Source of the DNA: Siphonodentalium dalli
Taxonomy: Eukaryota > Mollusca > Scaphopoda > Gadilida > Siphonodentaliidae
Reading direction: 5' to 3'
Length of the DNA: 64,000 bases
NCBI GenBank assembly: GCA_032622095.1
Contig: CP136069.1
Span: 30,260,342-30,324,341, forward strand
Shown here: in pieces, positions 53,301 to 57,262 of the stretch
How the letters are laid out: each line of letters begins with the position of its first letter
Numbering within the stretch: the first letter of the stretch is position 1
Notes under the pieces: generated by a model
Told to the model about the DNA's origin: nothing
Seen by the model: the letters and a program-made list of their open reading frames with translations, nothing else
Databases searched by the model: none
Program-made: the position numbers and the translations under genes

Positions 53301-54462
53301 CTGCAATCTGAGTCAATGTCTTCCATAGCTAATGAGGCCATGCAGAATGATGCTCCCGGAGGGTGAATTTAGTGATGATAGCCTGCTATGTGGGATAGCG
53401 TCAATAAATTCACTCTCTGGGGACCTCATTCTGCAAATGATAGGCACGCTATACTCAGCCGCCAGACACAACCACAGTCTGCCATGAAAATGGACCAAGT
53501 TCCAATTGTAAAATCGAGTTATATGTGTAACTCTGTGGATCCTAGGCATTTTAGATGAGGAAAATTTCTTACCTAGGCAATATACTAGCCTAGGAAAATT
53601 TCTTGCCTAGGAAATATAATTATTAGCCTTGGAAATTTCCGTGCCTAGGTAATATATTAGCCTAGGAAAAATTCTGCTAATTAACAGGACTGTATATACT
53701 GAGAGTTTTCCGATGAATGGCAACAAGCCATATTTCCAACTAAATCCTGAAAAGTTACCCATAATTCTGCTGTGGTTAAGGAGTTGAATATTTAGGGCAT
53801 TTCTGTAAGTCTTGTTCTATGCAAATATGGATTATTCTATGATAGGCTTATAACAGGATATGATCTCTTATTAACCCTTTGAGTGCCAGGTCGATTTTTT
53901 TATCAACCCATATACCCTGTGCCAATGCATTCTCTTATATATGAGAGTCGACCATAGGTCGCCTCGCATATATAAGAGAATGCATTGGCCTAAAAAATTT
54001 TTTTTTATTTATTTTTATTTTTTATTTTTTACAATTTTAATAATTTATTCTTATATTCTTTAACAAACTTATTTTGTAGGTTTAGGCCGATGAGATCGGC
54101 CCCTGGCACTCAAAGGGTTAATACACATAAAGATAAAGTAGCTACCTAGCTGCAATATATTCTGTGACCAGCTGATTCAATTATGTTAAAGATTGGAAAA
54201 ACATTGGGCTTTACCTGCTCATAAACTTTAAATCTGAAACTACGAATTGAGTATTTTGAAATAATAAAGATAAAAAAAAATCTAAGAAATATTCTTAAGA
54301 ACTTTGAATCGTAGTCAAAGTTGAATATAAAATCATTCTATCAAATTCTAAATATAAGAGCATTAATTCAGAAAGCATAAATTTGATGGTCCTACCTTCT
54401 TCGGTTTCATAACTATGAAGATTCATCACCATCGTGTAATCCGGAATGACGCGGAATAACAA
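20188..54462 (-). CDS. MPDZ: MPDZ/MUPP1-like multi-PDZ scaffold gene, partial (span of all exons found)
   Basis: Thirteen exons plus one duplicate exon on the minus strand join in frame with GT donors and AG acceptors at every boundary. In order they encode a linker, PDZ8 ([11 protein letters not shown] core), a Ser/Pro-rich linker, PDZ9 (GLGFAILED), a proline-rich linker, PDZ10 ([12 protein letters not shown]), PDZ11 ([14 protein letters not shown]) and a basic Ser-rich linker. Domain order and linker peptides match vertebrate MUPP1 PDZ8-11 from family knowledge; PATJ lacks the PDZ9 equivalent, so MPDZ is the better name. PDZ domains bind C-terminal peptides; His at the start of helix B in PDZ8 and PDZ10 predicts class I ligands, whereas PDZ9 and PDZ11 lack it. 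About 1.6 kb of coding sequence lies in 34 kb, so introns make up about 95%. The 5' part (L27, PDZ1-7) and 3' part (PDZ12-13) were not found here. Confidence 0.9.
20362..20786. mobile_element. CAAG-family composite element
   Basis: Two hairpins with middle cccatttgggaacctcgatt; starts 32 bp upstream of the acceptor of exon 20188-20329. Confidence 0.75.
20790..21512. other. unique intron sequence
   Basis: No coding signal recognised. Confidence 0.5.
21515..21696. mobile_element. TA-flanked foldback MITE, loop-deleted
   Basis: Both ends present; about 35 bp missing around the centre. Lies 20 bp from the splice donor at 21716. Confidence 0.88.
21717..21833 (-). CDS. MPDZ: MPDZ exon: PDZ11 middle to helix B
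   Basis: The 39 codons read [20 protein letters not shown] then [19 protein letters not shown]. Helix B begins with Gln rather than His, as in other MUPP1 PDZ11 domains. A TA-flanked foldback element ends 20 bp downstream of the donor (gtaag). Confidence 0.95.
21936..22215 (-). mobile_element. poly-A retrocopy (processed transcript 3' end or LINE tail)
   Basis: On the minus strand the insert ends in AATAAA (21953-21958) followed after a few bases by about 12 A (21934-21945). Direct repeats of cttcaccctt lie at 21926 and 22216. That is the signature of L1-type retroposition. No protein is recognisable, so it is probably a truncated 3' UTR. Confidence 0.75.
22216..23160. other. unique intron sequence
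   Basis: No coding signal. An open frame at 22904-23116 (+) has no family match or splice context. Confidence 0.5.
23167..23394 (-). CDS. MPDZ: MPDZ exon: end of PDZ10 and start of PDZ11
   Basis: The largest exon seen (228 nt, 76 codons). It runs [20 protein letters not shown] to [10 protein letters not shown] (end of PDZ10, class I His in THDYA), a short acidic linker [10 protein letters not shown], then [30 protein letters not shown]. The KRND loop marks PDZ11. Phase 0 both ends. Confidence 0.95.
23400..23840. other. unique intron sequence
   Basis: Nothing recognised. Confidence 0.5.
23843..24150. mobile_element. CAAG-family composite element, degenerate
   Basis: Middle segment (agttcccagatggtgaatat, ggggaaacagagaaa) with one decayed hairpin. 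Confidence 0.6.
24190..24602. mobile_element. GGGGGTATA-ended element, second copy
   Basis: Ends with tatacccccccccac-acttcgt-gcaggggggttata hairpin after gacggatggatggac; contains ttttctaagtcgaaaaaggg as in 1128-1700. Confidence 0.55.
24684..24740. repeat. 17-bp tandem repeat, 3 units
   Basis: Unit agcaatgccggtcagtc, between a CAAG-family scrap and unique sequence. Confidence 0.9.
25161..25551. mobile_element. TTAA element, CCCAACA class, minus orientation
   Basis: Complete, but the left terminus reads ttaaacactttgcccaac, and the same ttaaacactttgc word follows the right terminus, so the left end was overwritten by flank sequence. Confidence 0.85.
25736..26010. repeat. dispersed element with two 125-130 bp core copies
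   Basis: ccagaaacatgcctatatga, caaggtcaaggacac, gtgaaattgga and cccgggatcaa recur in order in both copies; a short (CA)n tail follows. Confidence 0.7.
26446..26529 (-). CDS. MPDZ: MPDZ exon: PDZ10 middle
   Basis: The 28 codons read [20 protein letters not shown] then LAGDQILD, nearly identical to the family consensus. Acceptor tttttcag, donor GAT/gtaag. The intron after GDQILD is in the same place and phase as the one in PDZ8. Confidence 0.95.
26602..27806. mobile_element. CTATACTAAAT-class TTAA element with its 3' end amplified
   Basis: The left end CCCTTTCTATACTAAATGG inverts to the right end tttagtatagaaagggttaa. The right terminal 68 bp, including the terminal repeat and TTAA, is tandemly repeated 15 times. 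Confidence 0.75.
26786..27806. repeat. 68-bp minisatellite, 15 units
   Basis: Unit: acgtattatcagaacatttc, ttatgggataactactcatc, aatgagtatttagtatagaa, agggttaa. Each unit ends in the element terminus. Confidence 0.97.
27834..28277. mobile_element. TTAA element, AAAGGTAC class
   Basis: TTAAAGGTACTCAGTCTGAT left, atgcatcTTTAA right. Aligns along its length with 48123-48536. Confidence 0.7.
28326..28485. mobile_element. TA-flanked foldback MITE, right end lost
   Basis: Right arm stops at ctaaatcctgc where the next copy begins. Confidence 0.88.
28486..28656. mobile_element. TA-flanked foldback MITE, head-to-tail neighbour, loop deleted
   Basis: Complete ends; the central roughly 45 bp is missing. 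It directly abuts the previous copy. Confidence 0.88.
28660..29020. other. unique intron sequence
   Basis: A short dup at 28670-28730 (agcattataG/cacagaaaattagcagga). Nothing else recognised. Confidence 0.5.
29023..29227. mobile_element. TA-flanked foldback MITE, eroded ends
   Basis: Arms clear from gactccttaaccacag inward; outer ends mutated. Confidence 0.82.
29254..29730. mobile_element. CAAG-family composite plus a second truncated copy
   Basis: CAAGCCTGCAAATAG start, two hairpins around the gatatagaaacttcccag middle; a new caagcctggattt start at about 29660 is cut after one half-hairpin. Confidence 0.7.
29815..29942. mobile_element. CTATACTAAAT-class TTAA element, right part
   Basis: Ends cattcagtatagaaagGGTTAA; shares gtctgctt and catccctccaaat words with 2862-3020. 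Confidence 0.6.
29979..30059. mobile_element. CAAG-family fragment
   Basis: caagcctgagtttagtgtgc to the hairpin top, then cut. Confidence 0.7.
30061..30124. mobile_element. Helentron/pearl-like 3' end
   Basis: gacgacggacgcaaa, ccatggcaatagctcaaact and the terminal hairpin closing in gagctaa, as at 37510-37585. Confidence 0.65.
30139..30289. mobile_element. CAAG-family monomer (151 bp) with target duplication
   Basis: Near-perfect palindrome. Flanks ataagaat / ataagaac agree at 7 of 8. Confidence 0.9.
30364..30395. mobile_element. TA-flanked foldback MITE, terminal scrap
   Basis: tacagtaatgccctaaataa then tcgactc. Confidence 0.75.
30396..30920. other. intron sequence, possible LINE-like tail at its end
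   Basis: 30860-30920 has cttaaagaccattaaaaca followed by four (atctt) units, which resembles a retroposon tail. The rest shows nothing. Confidence 0.4.
30921..31111. mobile_element. TA-flanked foldback MITE, left end replaced by microsatellite
   Basis: Begins at ccttaaccacagcag directly after (atctt)n; right end complete. Confidence 0.85.
31318..31408. repeat. 45-bp tandem duplication
   Basis: gttcatcggttatctcgtcc and following to cctcagataaca occurs twice in tandem. Confidence 0.9.
31558..31690. mobile_element. CAAG-family element, single hairpin
   Basis: aaatagtgtgcctgtc start, both hairpin arms present, right end lost. Confidence 0.7.
31845..32405. mobile_element. GTCATATTGGACTC element, copy 1
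   Basis: Aligned along its length with 59988-60556. Ends in a 165-bp palindrome (about 32230-32393) with arms attatacaatgttgtgtaca. The word aaaagtcatattggactc recurs. A decayed frame in the middle gives ENQLSAD-like and TKITTK-like peptides in different frames. Confidence 0.7.
32499..32976. mobile_element. CAAG-family composite element
   Basis: Two hairpins and the tatatcccccaattggcaga middle. Flanks ctcgaggc / ctctaggc agree at 7 of 8. Confidence 0.8.
33010..33226. mobile_element. TA-flanked foldback MITE
   Basis: Complete; 56 bp from the donor of exon 33283-33446. Confidence 0.9.
33283..33446 (-). CDS. MPDZ: MPDZ exon: proline-rich linker and start of PDZ10
   Basis: Phase 1 entry completes Gln, then [17 protein letters not shown], a polyproline run, [12 protein letters not shown] and the PDZ10 start [24 protein letters not shown]. 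The peptide TCDIVPG before the domain is typical for this position in MUPP1/PATJ. Acceptor attgtagcag, donor CTG/gtaatt. Confidence 0.94.
33582..33981. mobile_element. TTAA element, CCCAACA class
   Basis: Complete 400-bp copy with exact TTAA at both ends; in the intron 135 bp upstream of the acceptor at 33446. Confidence 0.9.
34110..34363. mobile_element. CAAG-family dimer (254 bp) with exact 8-bp target duplication
   Basis: Target tacctggc at 34102-34109 and 34364-34371. Two hairpins joined at ctgctgagatgtaagcag. Confidence 0.92.
34372..35135. other. unique AT-rich intron sequence
   Basis: No coding signal supported; a hydrophobic 66-codon frame at 34795-34998 (+) looks like AT-rich chance. 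Confidence 0.5.
35136..35318. mobile_element. TA-flanked foldback MITE, right arm shortened
   Basis: Both ends present; the right arm lacks the actaaatcctgaaaagttac segment. Confidence 0.88.
35492..35657. mobile_element. TTAA element, CATGA class, left end lost
   Basis: One and a half hairpins (CTCCC:GGGAG tip), right end cagtcatggaagggtcaa. Confidence 0.7.
35685..37585 (+). mobile_element. Helentron/pearl-like element with tandem core array
   Basis: Left end gaaagtgtcaatgacactg then tagctcaacttgg; right end gacgacggacgacaaagc, ccatggcaatagctcaaac and a hairpin closing in GTTGAGCTAA (CTRR-like). Inverted subterminal repeats, a 3' hairpin and a central array of about 160 bp are the layout of Helentron-associated elements and the oyster pearl family. 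No Rep/helicase coding sequence is present. Confidence 0.7.
35804..37480 (+). repeat. 164/155-bp core satellite, about 11 units in two types
   Basis: Each unit starts near aaatccaagatggc(t/c). Start-to-start distances are 163, then a truncated unit, 164, 164, 155, 164, 164, 164 and 155. The 155-bp type carries gacgaacagtacgacctgtg and taatggatt(a/g)aattttg; the 164-bp type carries tttagtcatacaaagagtaa. Confidence 0.92.
37588..38065 (-). repeat. 49-bp minisatellite, 10 units, first unit spans a splice donor
   Basis: On the minus strand each unit reads about ctcaagttctccacctc, gtaagtacatgtaacacg, tattataatag. The unit at 38037 is the real exon/intron junction. Units near 37695, 37742 and 37842 keep gtaagt, one near 37793 has gtatgt; the others read ataagt or equivalent. 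Confidence 0.92.
38043..38148 (-). CDS. MPDZ: MPDZ exon: end of PDZ9 and linker; donor embedded in a minisatellite
   Basis: This 106-nt exon encodes [19 protein letters not shown] (helix B and strand F of PDZ9) then a Ser/Pro tail ending SSSSPP in phase 1. The donor CCACCTC/gtaagt and the last roughly 19 exon bases are the first unit of a 49-bp tandem array that fills the next 450 bp of intron. Several array units still carry a GT donor. Confidence 0.88.
38210..38473. mobile_element. TTAA element, CATGA class
   Basis: TTAACCCTATCATGACGCGA to gagtcatggaaggGTTAA, two hairpins; 61 bp upstream of the acceptor at 38148. Confidence 0.8.
38528..38672 (-). mobile_element. LINE-like 3' end with 14-bp target duplication
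   Basis: Target aatatattaaattt at 38514-38527 and 38673-38686. On the minus strand it holds the stem-loop aagccctcgggcttgttgtc followed by AT-rich sequence and ggaaataaaaat, as in non-LTR 3' UTRs. Confidence 0.75.
38862..38936 (-). CDS. MPDZ: MPDZ exon: PDZ9 strands D-E
   Basis: The 25 codons read [15 protein letters not shown] then [10 protein letters not shown], the GD-x-IL segment and start of helix B. The helix lacks the class I His, as is usual for this domain. Phase 0 both ends, acceptor cttcacag, donor AAA/gtaagt. Confidence 0.92.
39009..39033. repeat. poly-C tract
   Basis: About 24 consecutive C. Confidence 0.95.
39034..39178. repeat. two interlocked inverted repeats
   Basis: Arms agccaatcaccgctcagtgt and continuing (39034-39061) pair with 39099-39126. 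A second pair, aatattcattatgacctgac (about 39076-39097) and ggtcaggtcacaatgaatat (about 39150-39171), overlaps it, so the two hairpins exclude each other. Confidence 0.85.
39180..39769. other. intron sequence with a GC-richer patch
   Basis: 39520-39770 is GC-richer with CpGs (acgcgaagaagacgcg) and open on the plus strand from 39523, running into a repeat. No family match; not called a gene. Confidence 0.4.
39770..39873. mobile_element. CAAG-family element, right part
   Basis: Hairpin and aaactcaggcttg end. Confidence 0.7.
39880..40400. other. unique AT-rich intron sequence
   Basis: Nothing recognised. Confidence 0.5.
40401..40617. mobile_element. TA-flanked foldback MITE
   Basis: Complete; paired changes in both arms (gacctcttaaccaaagcag / ctgctttggttaagaggtc). 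Confidence 0.92.
40618..40680. repeat. tandem duplication of taagatttgagacgcaatat
   Basis: The word occurs at about 40617 and 40660. Confidence 0.85.
40723..40821 (-). CDS. MPDZ: MPDZ exon: PDZ9 core
   Basis: The 33 codons read [12 protein letters not shown], then [19 protein letters not shown]. The GLGF loop and the strand-C/alpha-A residues place this as PDZ9. Phase 0 at both ends, acceptor cttacag, donor AAG/gtaaac. A TTAA element begins only 32 bp upstream of the acceptor, leaving a possible branch site (taactaa) between them. Confidence 0.92.
40854..41105. mobile_element. TTAA element, CCCAACA class, single-hairpin form (252 bp)
   Basis: Both termini intact, but only one hairpin module; the spacer and second hairpin are absent. 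Confidence 0.9.
41106..41711. other. unique intron sequence
   Basis: Nothing recognised. Confidence 0.5.
41720..42180. mobile_element. CAAG-family composite element (461 bp)
   Basis: CAAGCCTGAGTTTAG to ctaaactcaGACTTG with the full middle segment. Flanks tttcttgc / tttcttga agree at 7 of 8. Confidence 0.85.
42205..42348 (-). CDS. MPDZ: MPDZ exon: Ser/Pro linker and first strand of PDZ9
   Basis: This 144-nt exon is flanked by acceptor ccttacag and donor AAG/gtatgc. It encodes a Ser-Pro-rich stretch with SPKSPKSP (possible proline-directed phosphosites) and ends QTLTLIK, the first beta strand of PDZ9. A CAAG-family element ends 24 bp downstream of the donor. Confidence 0.9.
42349..42667. other. 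unique intron sequence
   Basis: Nothing recognised apart from exon-proximal intron. Confidence 0.5.
42668..42933. mobile_element. TTAA element, CATGA class
   Basis: TTAACCCTTCCATGGCTGGA to catcatgaaagggTTAA; two diverged hairpins. Confidence 0.78.
43145..43336. mobile_element. TTAA element, CATGA class, left end lost
   Basis: Two hairpins, right end cagtcatggaaggGTTAA. Confidence 0.72.
43527..44028. mobile_element. TTAA element with expanded A-rich spacer, left end lost
   Basis: The spacer word attgttaaagaatgtaagaa is repeated irregularly about eight times over 340 bp, against one in normal copies. Right end catcatcaaaggGTTAA. Confidence 0.75.
44030..44780. other. unique intron sequence
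   Basis: Nothing recognised. Confidence 0.5.
44782..45995. repeat. two-block minisatellite (aaaaccatgtaagctgct / aaaaccatgtaa)
   Basis: About 1.2 kb built from an 18-19 bp block and a 10 bp block in changing order. Variants shift along the array: ctgcta early, ctggta and accatgc after 45580. Open minus-strand frames here are repeat translation, not genes. Confidence 0.95.
46145..46209. mobile_element. CAAG-family fragment
   Basis: One half hairpin with attcagacttg end. Confidence 0.65.
46265..46481. mobile_element. TA-flanked foldback MITE
   Basis: Complete copy. Confidence 0.92.
46652..46868. mobile_element. TA-flanked foldback MITE between 27-bp direct repeats
   Basis: Complete; ttagattaactttgagcatg and gagacata occurs on both sides (ending 46653 and starting near 46874). 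Confidence 0.92.
46905..47900. other. unique intron sequence with a poly-G tract
   Basis: About 14 G at 47323-47337. No coding signal. Confidence 0.5.
47901..48007. mobile_element. TTAA element, CAGTGCCAAGTC class, one arm
   Basis: Matches the left arm of 62643-62853 as far as the tip, then gttaac. Confidence 0.75.
48008..48122. mobile_element. CTATACTAAAT-class fragment
   Basis: ctatactaaatagtcattga and gaacatttcccattc, minus orientation relative to 26602. Confidence 0.5.
48123..48536. mobile_element. TTAA element, AAAGGTAC class
   Basis: TTAAAGGTACGCAATCCGAT to ttatgcatcTTTAA; a long diverged copy of 27834-28277. Confidence 0.7.
48646..48715 (-). CDS. MPDZ: MPDZ exon: linker after PDZ8
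   Basis: A 70-nt exon (acceptor cttgcag, donor TCA/gtgag) completes an Arg codon and encodes [20 protein letters not shown]. This is a low-complexity linker that continues the PDZ8 C-terminal strand. It is supported by phase continuity on both sides rather than by a domain. Confidence 0.85.
48716..49120. other. unique intron sequence
   Basis: Nothing recognised. Confidence 0.5.
49124..49401. mobile_element. TTAA element, CATGA class
   Basis: TTAACCCTTTCATGACTGGA to cagtcatgaaaggGTTAA, near-perfect ends. Second hairpin tip is CGCCC:GGGCG. Confidence 0.85.
49471..49881 (+). mobile_element. LINE-like 3' end with 15-bp target duplication
   Basis: Target ccaacaagaaatttg at 49456-49470 and 49882-49896. 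Contains aaaagcccccaagcttgttg stem-loop and a terminal tcaaataaaatattg. Confidence 0.78.
49980..50305 (+). mobile_element. LINE-like 3' end, second copy
   Basis: Same order of landmarks as 49471-49881 (ctgcactctatccct, gacttgataaaagcctttca, ttaaatattgtttaca), diverged; no target duplication seen. Confidence 0.65.
50406..50500 (-). CDS. MPDZ: MPDZ exon: PDZ8 helix B and strand F
   Basis: The exon reads [20 protein letters not shown] then [11 protein letters not shown], completing PDZ8. The His of GRSHLNA is the helix-B residue that reads a Ser/Thr at ligand position -2, so a class I ligand is predicted. Acceptor gtttgcag and donor CAG/gtaag bound 95 nt; phase 2 exit. Confidence 0.93.
50838..50922. 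repeat. short foldback
   Basis: Arms atgtattttcaatggaaggg and inverse around cttgtctttaagatata. Confidence 0.85.
51114..51264. mobile_element. CAAG-family monomer (151 bp)
   Basis: Perfect-looking palindrome, both CAAGCCTTGAAATAG ends intact. It sits at the edge of an AAAGGTAC-class remnant. Confidence 0.92.
51274..51351. mobile_element. AAAGGTAC-class TTAA element, end fragment, inverted
   Basis: tggggaccatcgaatcggat then tgagtaccTTTAA; 69 bp from the donor of the PDZ8 exon. Confidence 0.65.
51421..51617 (-). CDS. MPDZ: MPDZ exon: PDZ8, strands A to helix B approach
   Basis: This 197-nt exon begins [18 protein letters not shown], then the carboxylate-binding loop [23 protein letters not shown] and [13 protein letters not shown]. 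The LAGNKDR signature is diagnostic of the MUPP1 PDZ8 / PATJ PDZ6 class. It ends in phase 0 after the Glu of GDELLE (donor gtttgt), a classic PDZ intron position. The acceptor is ctttattgcag. Confidence 0.93.
51870..52240 (-). repeat. segmental duplication block a (with alternative exon copy a)
   Basis: About 370 bp around the exon at 52065 is alignable by eye to 54225-54580, with matching landmarks on both exon flanks (e.g. ttcagaaagca, ccttacgtaagctgg). Flanks carry many substitutions and indels; the offset is 2331 bp. Confidence 0.8.
52065..52131 (-). CDS. MPDZ: MPDZ alternative exon, copy a (downstream duplicate)
   Basis: The exon encodes MLFRLIPDY then [13 protein letters not shown]. 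It runs from an acceptor (tttgattagcag) to donor GAAG/gtagg and leaves phase 1, completing a Glu codon with the AA that opens the PDZ8 exon. An in-frame TAG sits just upstream of the acceptor, so if this were a first exon translation could start at one of its ATGs. The shared acceptor position with copy b argues that it is an internal exon. Confidence 0.7.
52292..52683. mobile_element. CAAG-family composite element, degenerate
   Basis: Two decayed hairpins and the ggggatatagaaacttccca middle. Confidence 0.7.
52734..52934. mobile_element. TA-flanked foldback MITE
   Basis: Both ends present; left arm lacks ccttaaccacagcagaatt. Confidence 0.88.
53012..53460. mobile_element. CAAG-family composite element
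   Basis: Two hairpins with middle in the orientation agtttctctatatccctgaa. Confidence 0.75.
53560..53672. repeat. 34-38 bp tandem repeat with CCTAGG palindromes
   Basis: Three units of ggaaaatttcttgcctagg, caatatattagccta. Confidence 0.85.
53699..53807. mobile_element. TA-flanked foldback MITE, right arm only
   Basis: From gagagttttccgatg to tttctgta. Confidence 0.82.
53871..54121. mobile_element. TTAA element, GAGTGCCAGG class
   Basis: TTAACCCTTTGAGTGCCAGG and its exact inverse at the right; contains one CGACC:GGTCG hairpin module and an AT-rich spacer. Confidence 0.88.
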
Positions 54463-54580
54463 CTCTAACTACTTATCAACGAGATGCCTTACGTAAGCTG
54501 GTGTTAAGTTTAAATTAAATAAATCCATCGATGAAAGTGTTGTAGAAAATCCGAGGAAATCCCTTCGACTAGGAAAAAAA
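54225..54580 (-). repeat. segmental duplication block b (with alternative exon copy b)
   Basis: Counterpart of the block at 51870-52240 in the same orientation. The 2 kb between the blocks is mainly later MITE insertions. Confidence 0.8.
54396..54462 (-). CDS. MPDZ: MPDZ alternative exon, copy b (upstream duplicate)
   Basis: This 67-nt exon encodes LLFRVIPDY followed by [13 protein letters not shown] and ends in phase 1 at a donor reading GAAG/gtagg. The acceptor AG lies directly before the TTG Leu codon. It is a near copy of the exon at 52065-52131: 4 of 67 bases differ and 2 of 22 residues, while the flanking intron is visibly more diverged. Joined to the PDZ8 exon it gives an uninterrupted frame. 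Either duplicate could be used, so mutually exclusive splicing is the likely reading. Confidence 0.65.
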
Positions 54581-54584
54581 ACTC

Positions 54585-55200
54585 CTTATTGTCACACACG
54601 AGTCTGTGGTTTATGCGACTCGGTCTGGTTTATACAAATGACGATATCTTTAATCAAAGTCAGCAGACACACTGAAGGAGTTAGAATAACCCGGATTTAA
54701 TAGACAAAAAACTCATCAATATCGTATTAATTTACTCAATGGTCCTGCTACGCTCAAGTTTTCTCTGGAGAAGGTCGTAGACATATATTAAATGGTTTCC
54801 GATCTCCATCGGACAAAACTCTTGTTGACGAATAAGAGCAAATAAATCTATATTGGAATAATTTGTGAAAGCTTGGATAAATCGTTTCGTCAATAATTTT
54901 GAGTACCCACACGGTAGATTAAGTGCGGGGAGGAATCGGGGGAGGAAATCTTGGAATATTAACAGCTTGTTTTCACGCTTGTTATGTTAAGGAATAGGGT
55001 CTATAAACATCGTTTATATAGAAGAGTACTCTCATTCGTCGTCCTTAATATAACATTATTGGTTCAAATCAAAGAAGTGGGATGTGTTTACACTCATTCT
55101 ATATTAACTCTGTCAAGTCTGGGTAAATTGGCTTAGAAACACTTTCCCAAGTTTTGTCCTAGGGAGAAGCGACTTCTCTCCCATATGGCAGTATGCATAT
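54585..55200. other. unique sequence upstream of the duplicated exon
   Basis: No PDZ coding or promoter recognised. If the duplicated exon were a first exon, its promoter would be expected here. Confidence 0.45.
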
Positions 55201-55211
55201 TTCAAAACAGT

Positions 55212-55292
55212 GTATACCCTGTGCCAATGCATTCTCTTATATATGCGAGTCGACCATAGGTCGCCTCGCATATATAAGAGAATGCATTGGCC
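55212..55292. mobile_element. solo hairpin module of the TTAA families
   Basis: Complete ccctgtgccaatgcattctc hairpin with CGACC:GGTCG tip, then a short T/A spacer, without TTAACCCTTT ends. Confidence 0.8.
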
Positions 55293-55495
55293 TAATAATT
55301 TTTTACAATTTTAATAATTTGTTCTTGTATTCTTTAACAATTTTATAATTTCACCCATACAGAGCCCCAGACAAACATGAGCAGACGACACTCTTCTATG
55401 TGCTTCTATATATGTGTGGGGCTCCCTGCAGGGTAATATATAACGGTGTTCTTATTCATTATAATGGTTTTATAAATGAGCTCGTGTTGCAAAAT

Positions 55496-55960
55496 ACAGT
55501 AATGCTCGAATTAATCGACTCCTTAACCCTTTACCCAACAAAACGGCCAAAACCGGCCAAATGAAGCTTCAACAGCCTAAATTATCTTGGGTCTGTCTCA
55601 ATAAAACCATACAAATATGGATATCATTGGAACCGGCTCATTGACCACATTGTGATGGTTACAGTTATGCCCTGTGCCAATGCATTCTCTTATATATGCG
55701 AGTCGACCATAGGTCGCCTCGCATATATAAGAGAATGCATTGGCCTACCGGTAACAATATAATTGTAAGCCAGTGCATTCTCTTATATATGCGAGGCTCT
55801 TTTTTTAACACTTTTTACCTATGGTCGACTCGCATATATAAGAGAATGCATTGGCACAGGGCCGTTCTGTTGGGTAAAAGGTTAACCACAGCAGAATTAT
55901 GGGTAACTTTTCAGGATTTAGTCGGAAATATGGCTTGTTGCCATTCATAGGAAAGCTCTT
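55496..55960. mobile_element. TA-flanked foldback MITE split by a TTAA element
   Basis: tacagtaatgctcgaattaa, tcgactccTTAA then the insert at 55523-55885, then TTAAccacagcagaattatg. Only the left arm remains. Confidence 0.9.
55523..55885. mobile_element. TTAA element, CCCAACA class, inserted at TTAA of a foldback MITE
   Basis: The intact family has ctccTTAAccacag at this place, so the duplicated TTAA is directly shown. The inner region is rearranged. Confidence 0.93.
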
Positions 55961-56094
55961 ATTGGATCATATAATGTTGACGTTGGGGTGTAAATTGAAC
56001 TTCAGCCTTTATGAATTTCTCCCATAAAATCTAATCAGGAAAAGTGACTAAAATCTCACAAGTTATTTTCTCTAGACTGGTCCCAAGCCTGTCA

Positions 56095-56318
56095 TTTTCA
56101 GAATGAGGCCCCCAGAGGGTGAATTTAGTGATGCTATACATCACAATATTCACCATTTGGGAACCTCAATCTGAGTCTATGTCTCCCATATCAGATGAGG
56201 CCTAAAGCAGAATGAGGTTCCCAGAGGGTGAATTTGGTGATGCTAGCCCACTATGTGGGATAGCATCCCTAAATTCATCCCGGGCCTCCGGGGACATTGT
56301 TCTGCAAAAACAGGCACA
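56095..56318. mobile_element. CAAG-family element, disrupted
   Basis: caagcctgtcattttcagaa start, second hairpin decayed, cut by the insertion at 56319. Confidence 0.7.
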
Positions 56319-56718
56319 TTAACCCTTTACCCAACAGAAGGGCCCTGTGCCAATGCATTCTCTTATATATGCGAGTCGACCATAGGTCGCCTCGCATATA
56401 TAAGAGAATGCATTGGCTTAACACATTAAAAATTATAAAATTGTTAAAGAATCTAAGAAAAAATGGCAAAAAGTGTTAAAAAAAGATTTTTTTTAGGCCA
56501 ATGCATTCTCTTATATATGCGAGGCGACCTATGGTTGACTCGCATATATAAGAGAATGCATTGGCACAGGGCATAACTGTAACTATCACAATGTGGTCAA
56601 GGAGCCGGTTCCAATGATATCCATATGTGTATGGTTCTATTGATACATACCCAAGATATTTTAGGCTGTTGAAGCTTTATTTGGGCGTTTTTGGGCGGTT
56701 TGTTGGGTAAAGGGTTAA
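56319..56718. mobile_element. TTAA element, CCCAACA class
   Basis: Complete 400 bp. Confidence 0.9.
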
Positions 56719-56876
56719 ACTCAGACTTTGACTGGTCCCTGTGTCATGACAGCATGCCTTAACATATGGTGCTGGACATTTTCAGTATGAGGCTAAATGG
56801 GCTCTTGTGTTGCATAATAGTTATTGGATCACAGAAAGGTGATGTTAGAGAGCTTATATATAATTGAACTTCAGCC

Positions 56877-57262
56877 TTAACCCTTTACCCAACAGAAGGG
56901 CCCTGTGCCAATGCATTCTCTTATATATGCGAGTCGACCATATATAAGAGAATGCATTGGCTTAATGCATTAAAAATTATAAAATTGTTAAAGAATGTAA
57001 GAAAAAATGGTAAAAAGTGTCAAAAAAAGTTTTTTTTTAGGCCAATGCATTCTCTTATATATGCGAGGCGACCTATGGTCGACTCGCATATATAAGAGAA
57101 TGCATTGGCACAGGGCATAACTGTAACTATCACAATGTGGTCAAGGAGCCGGTTCCAATGATATCCATATTTGTATGGTGTTATTGAGACAGACCGAAGA
57201 TATTTTAGGCTGTTGAAGCTTTATTTGGGCGTTTTTGGCCGTTTTGTTGGGTAAAGGGTTAA
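56877..57262. mobile_element. TTAA element, CCCAACA class, between about 80-bp direct repeats
   Basis: Complete except for a shortened first hairpin. The left flank from taaatgggctcttgtgttgc to cttcagccttaa is repeated after the right end. Confidence 0.9.
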
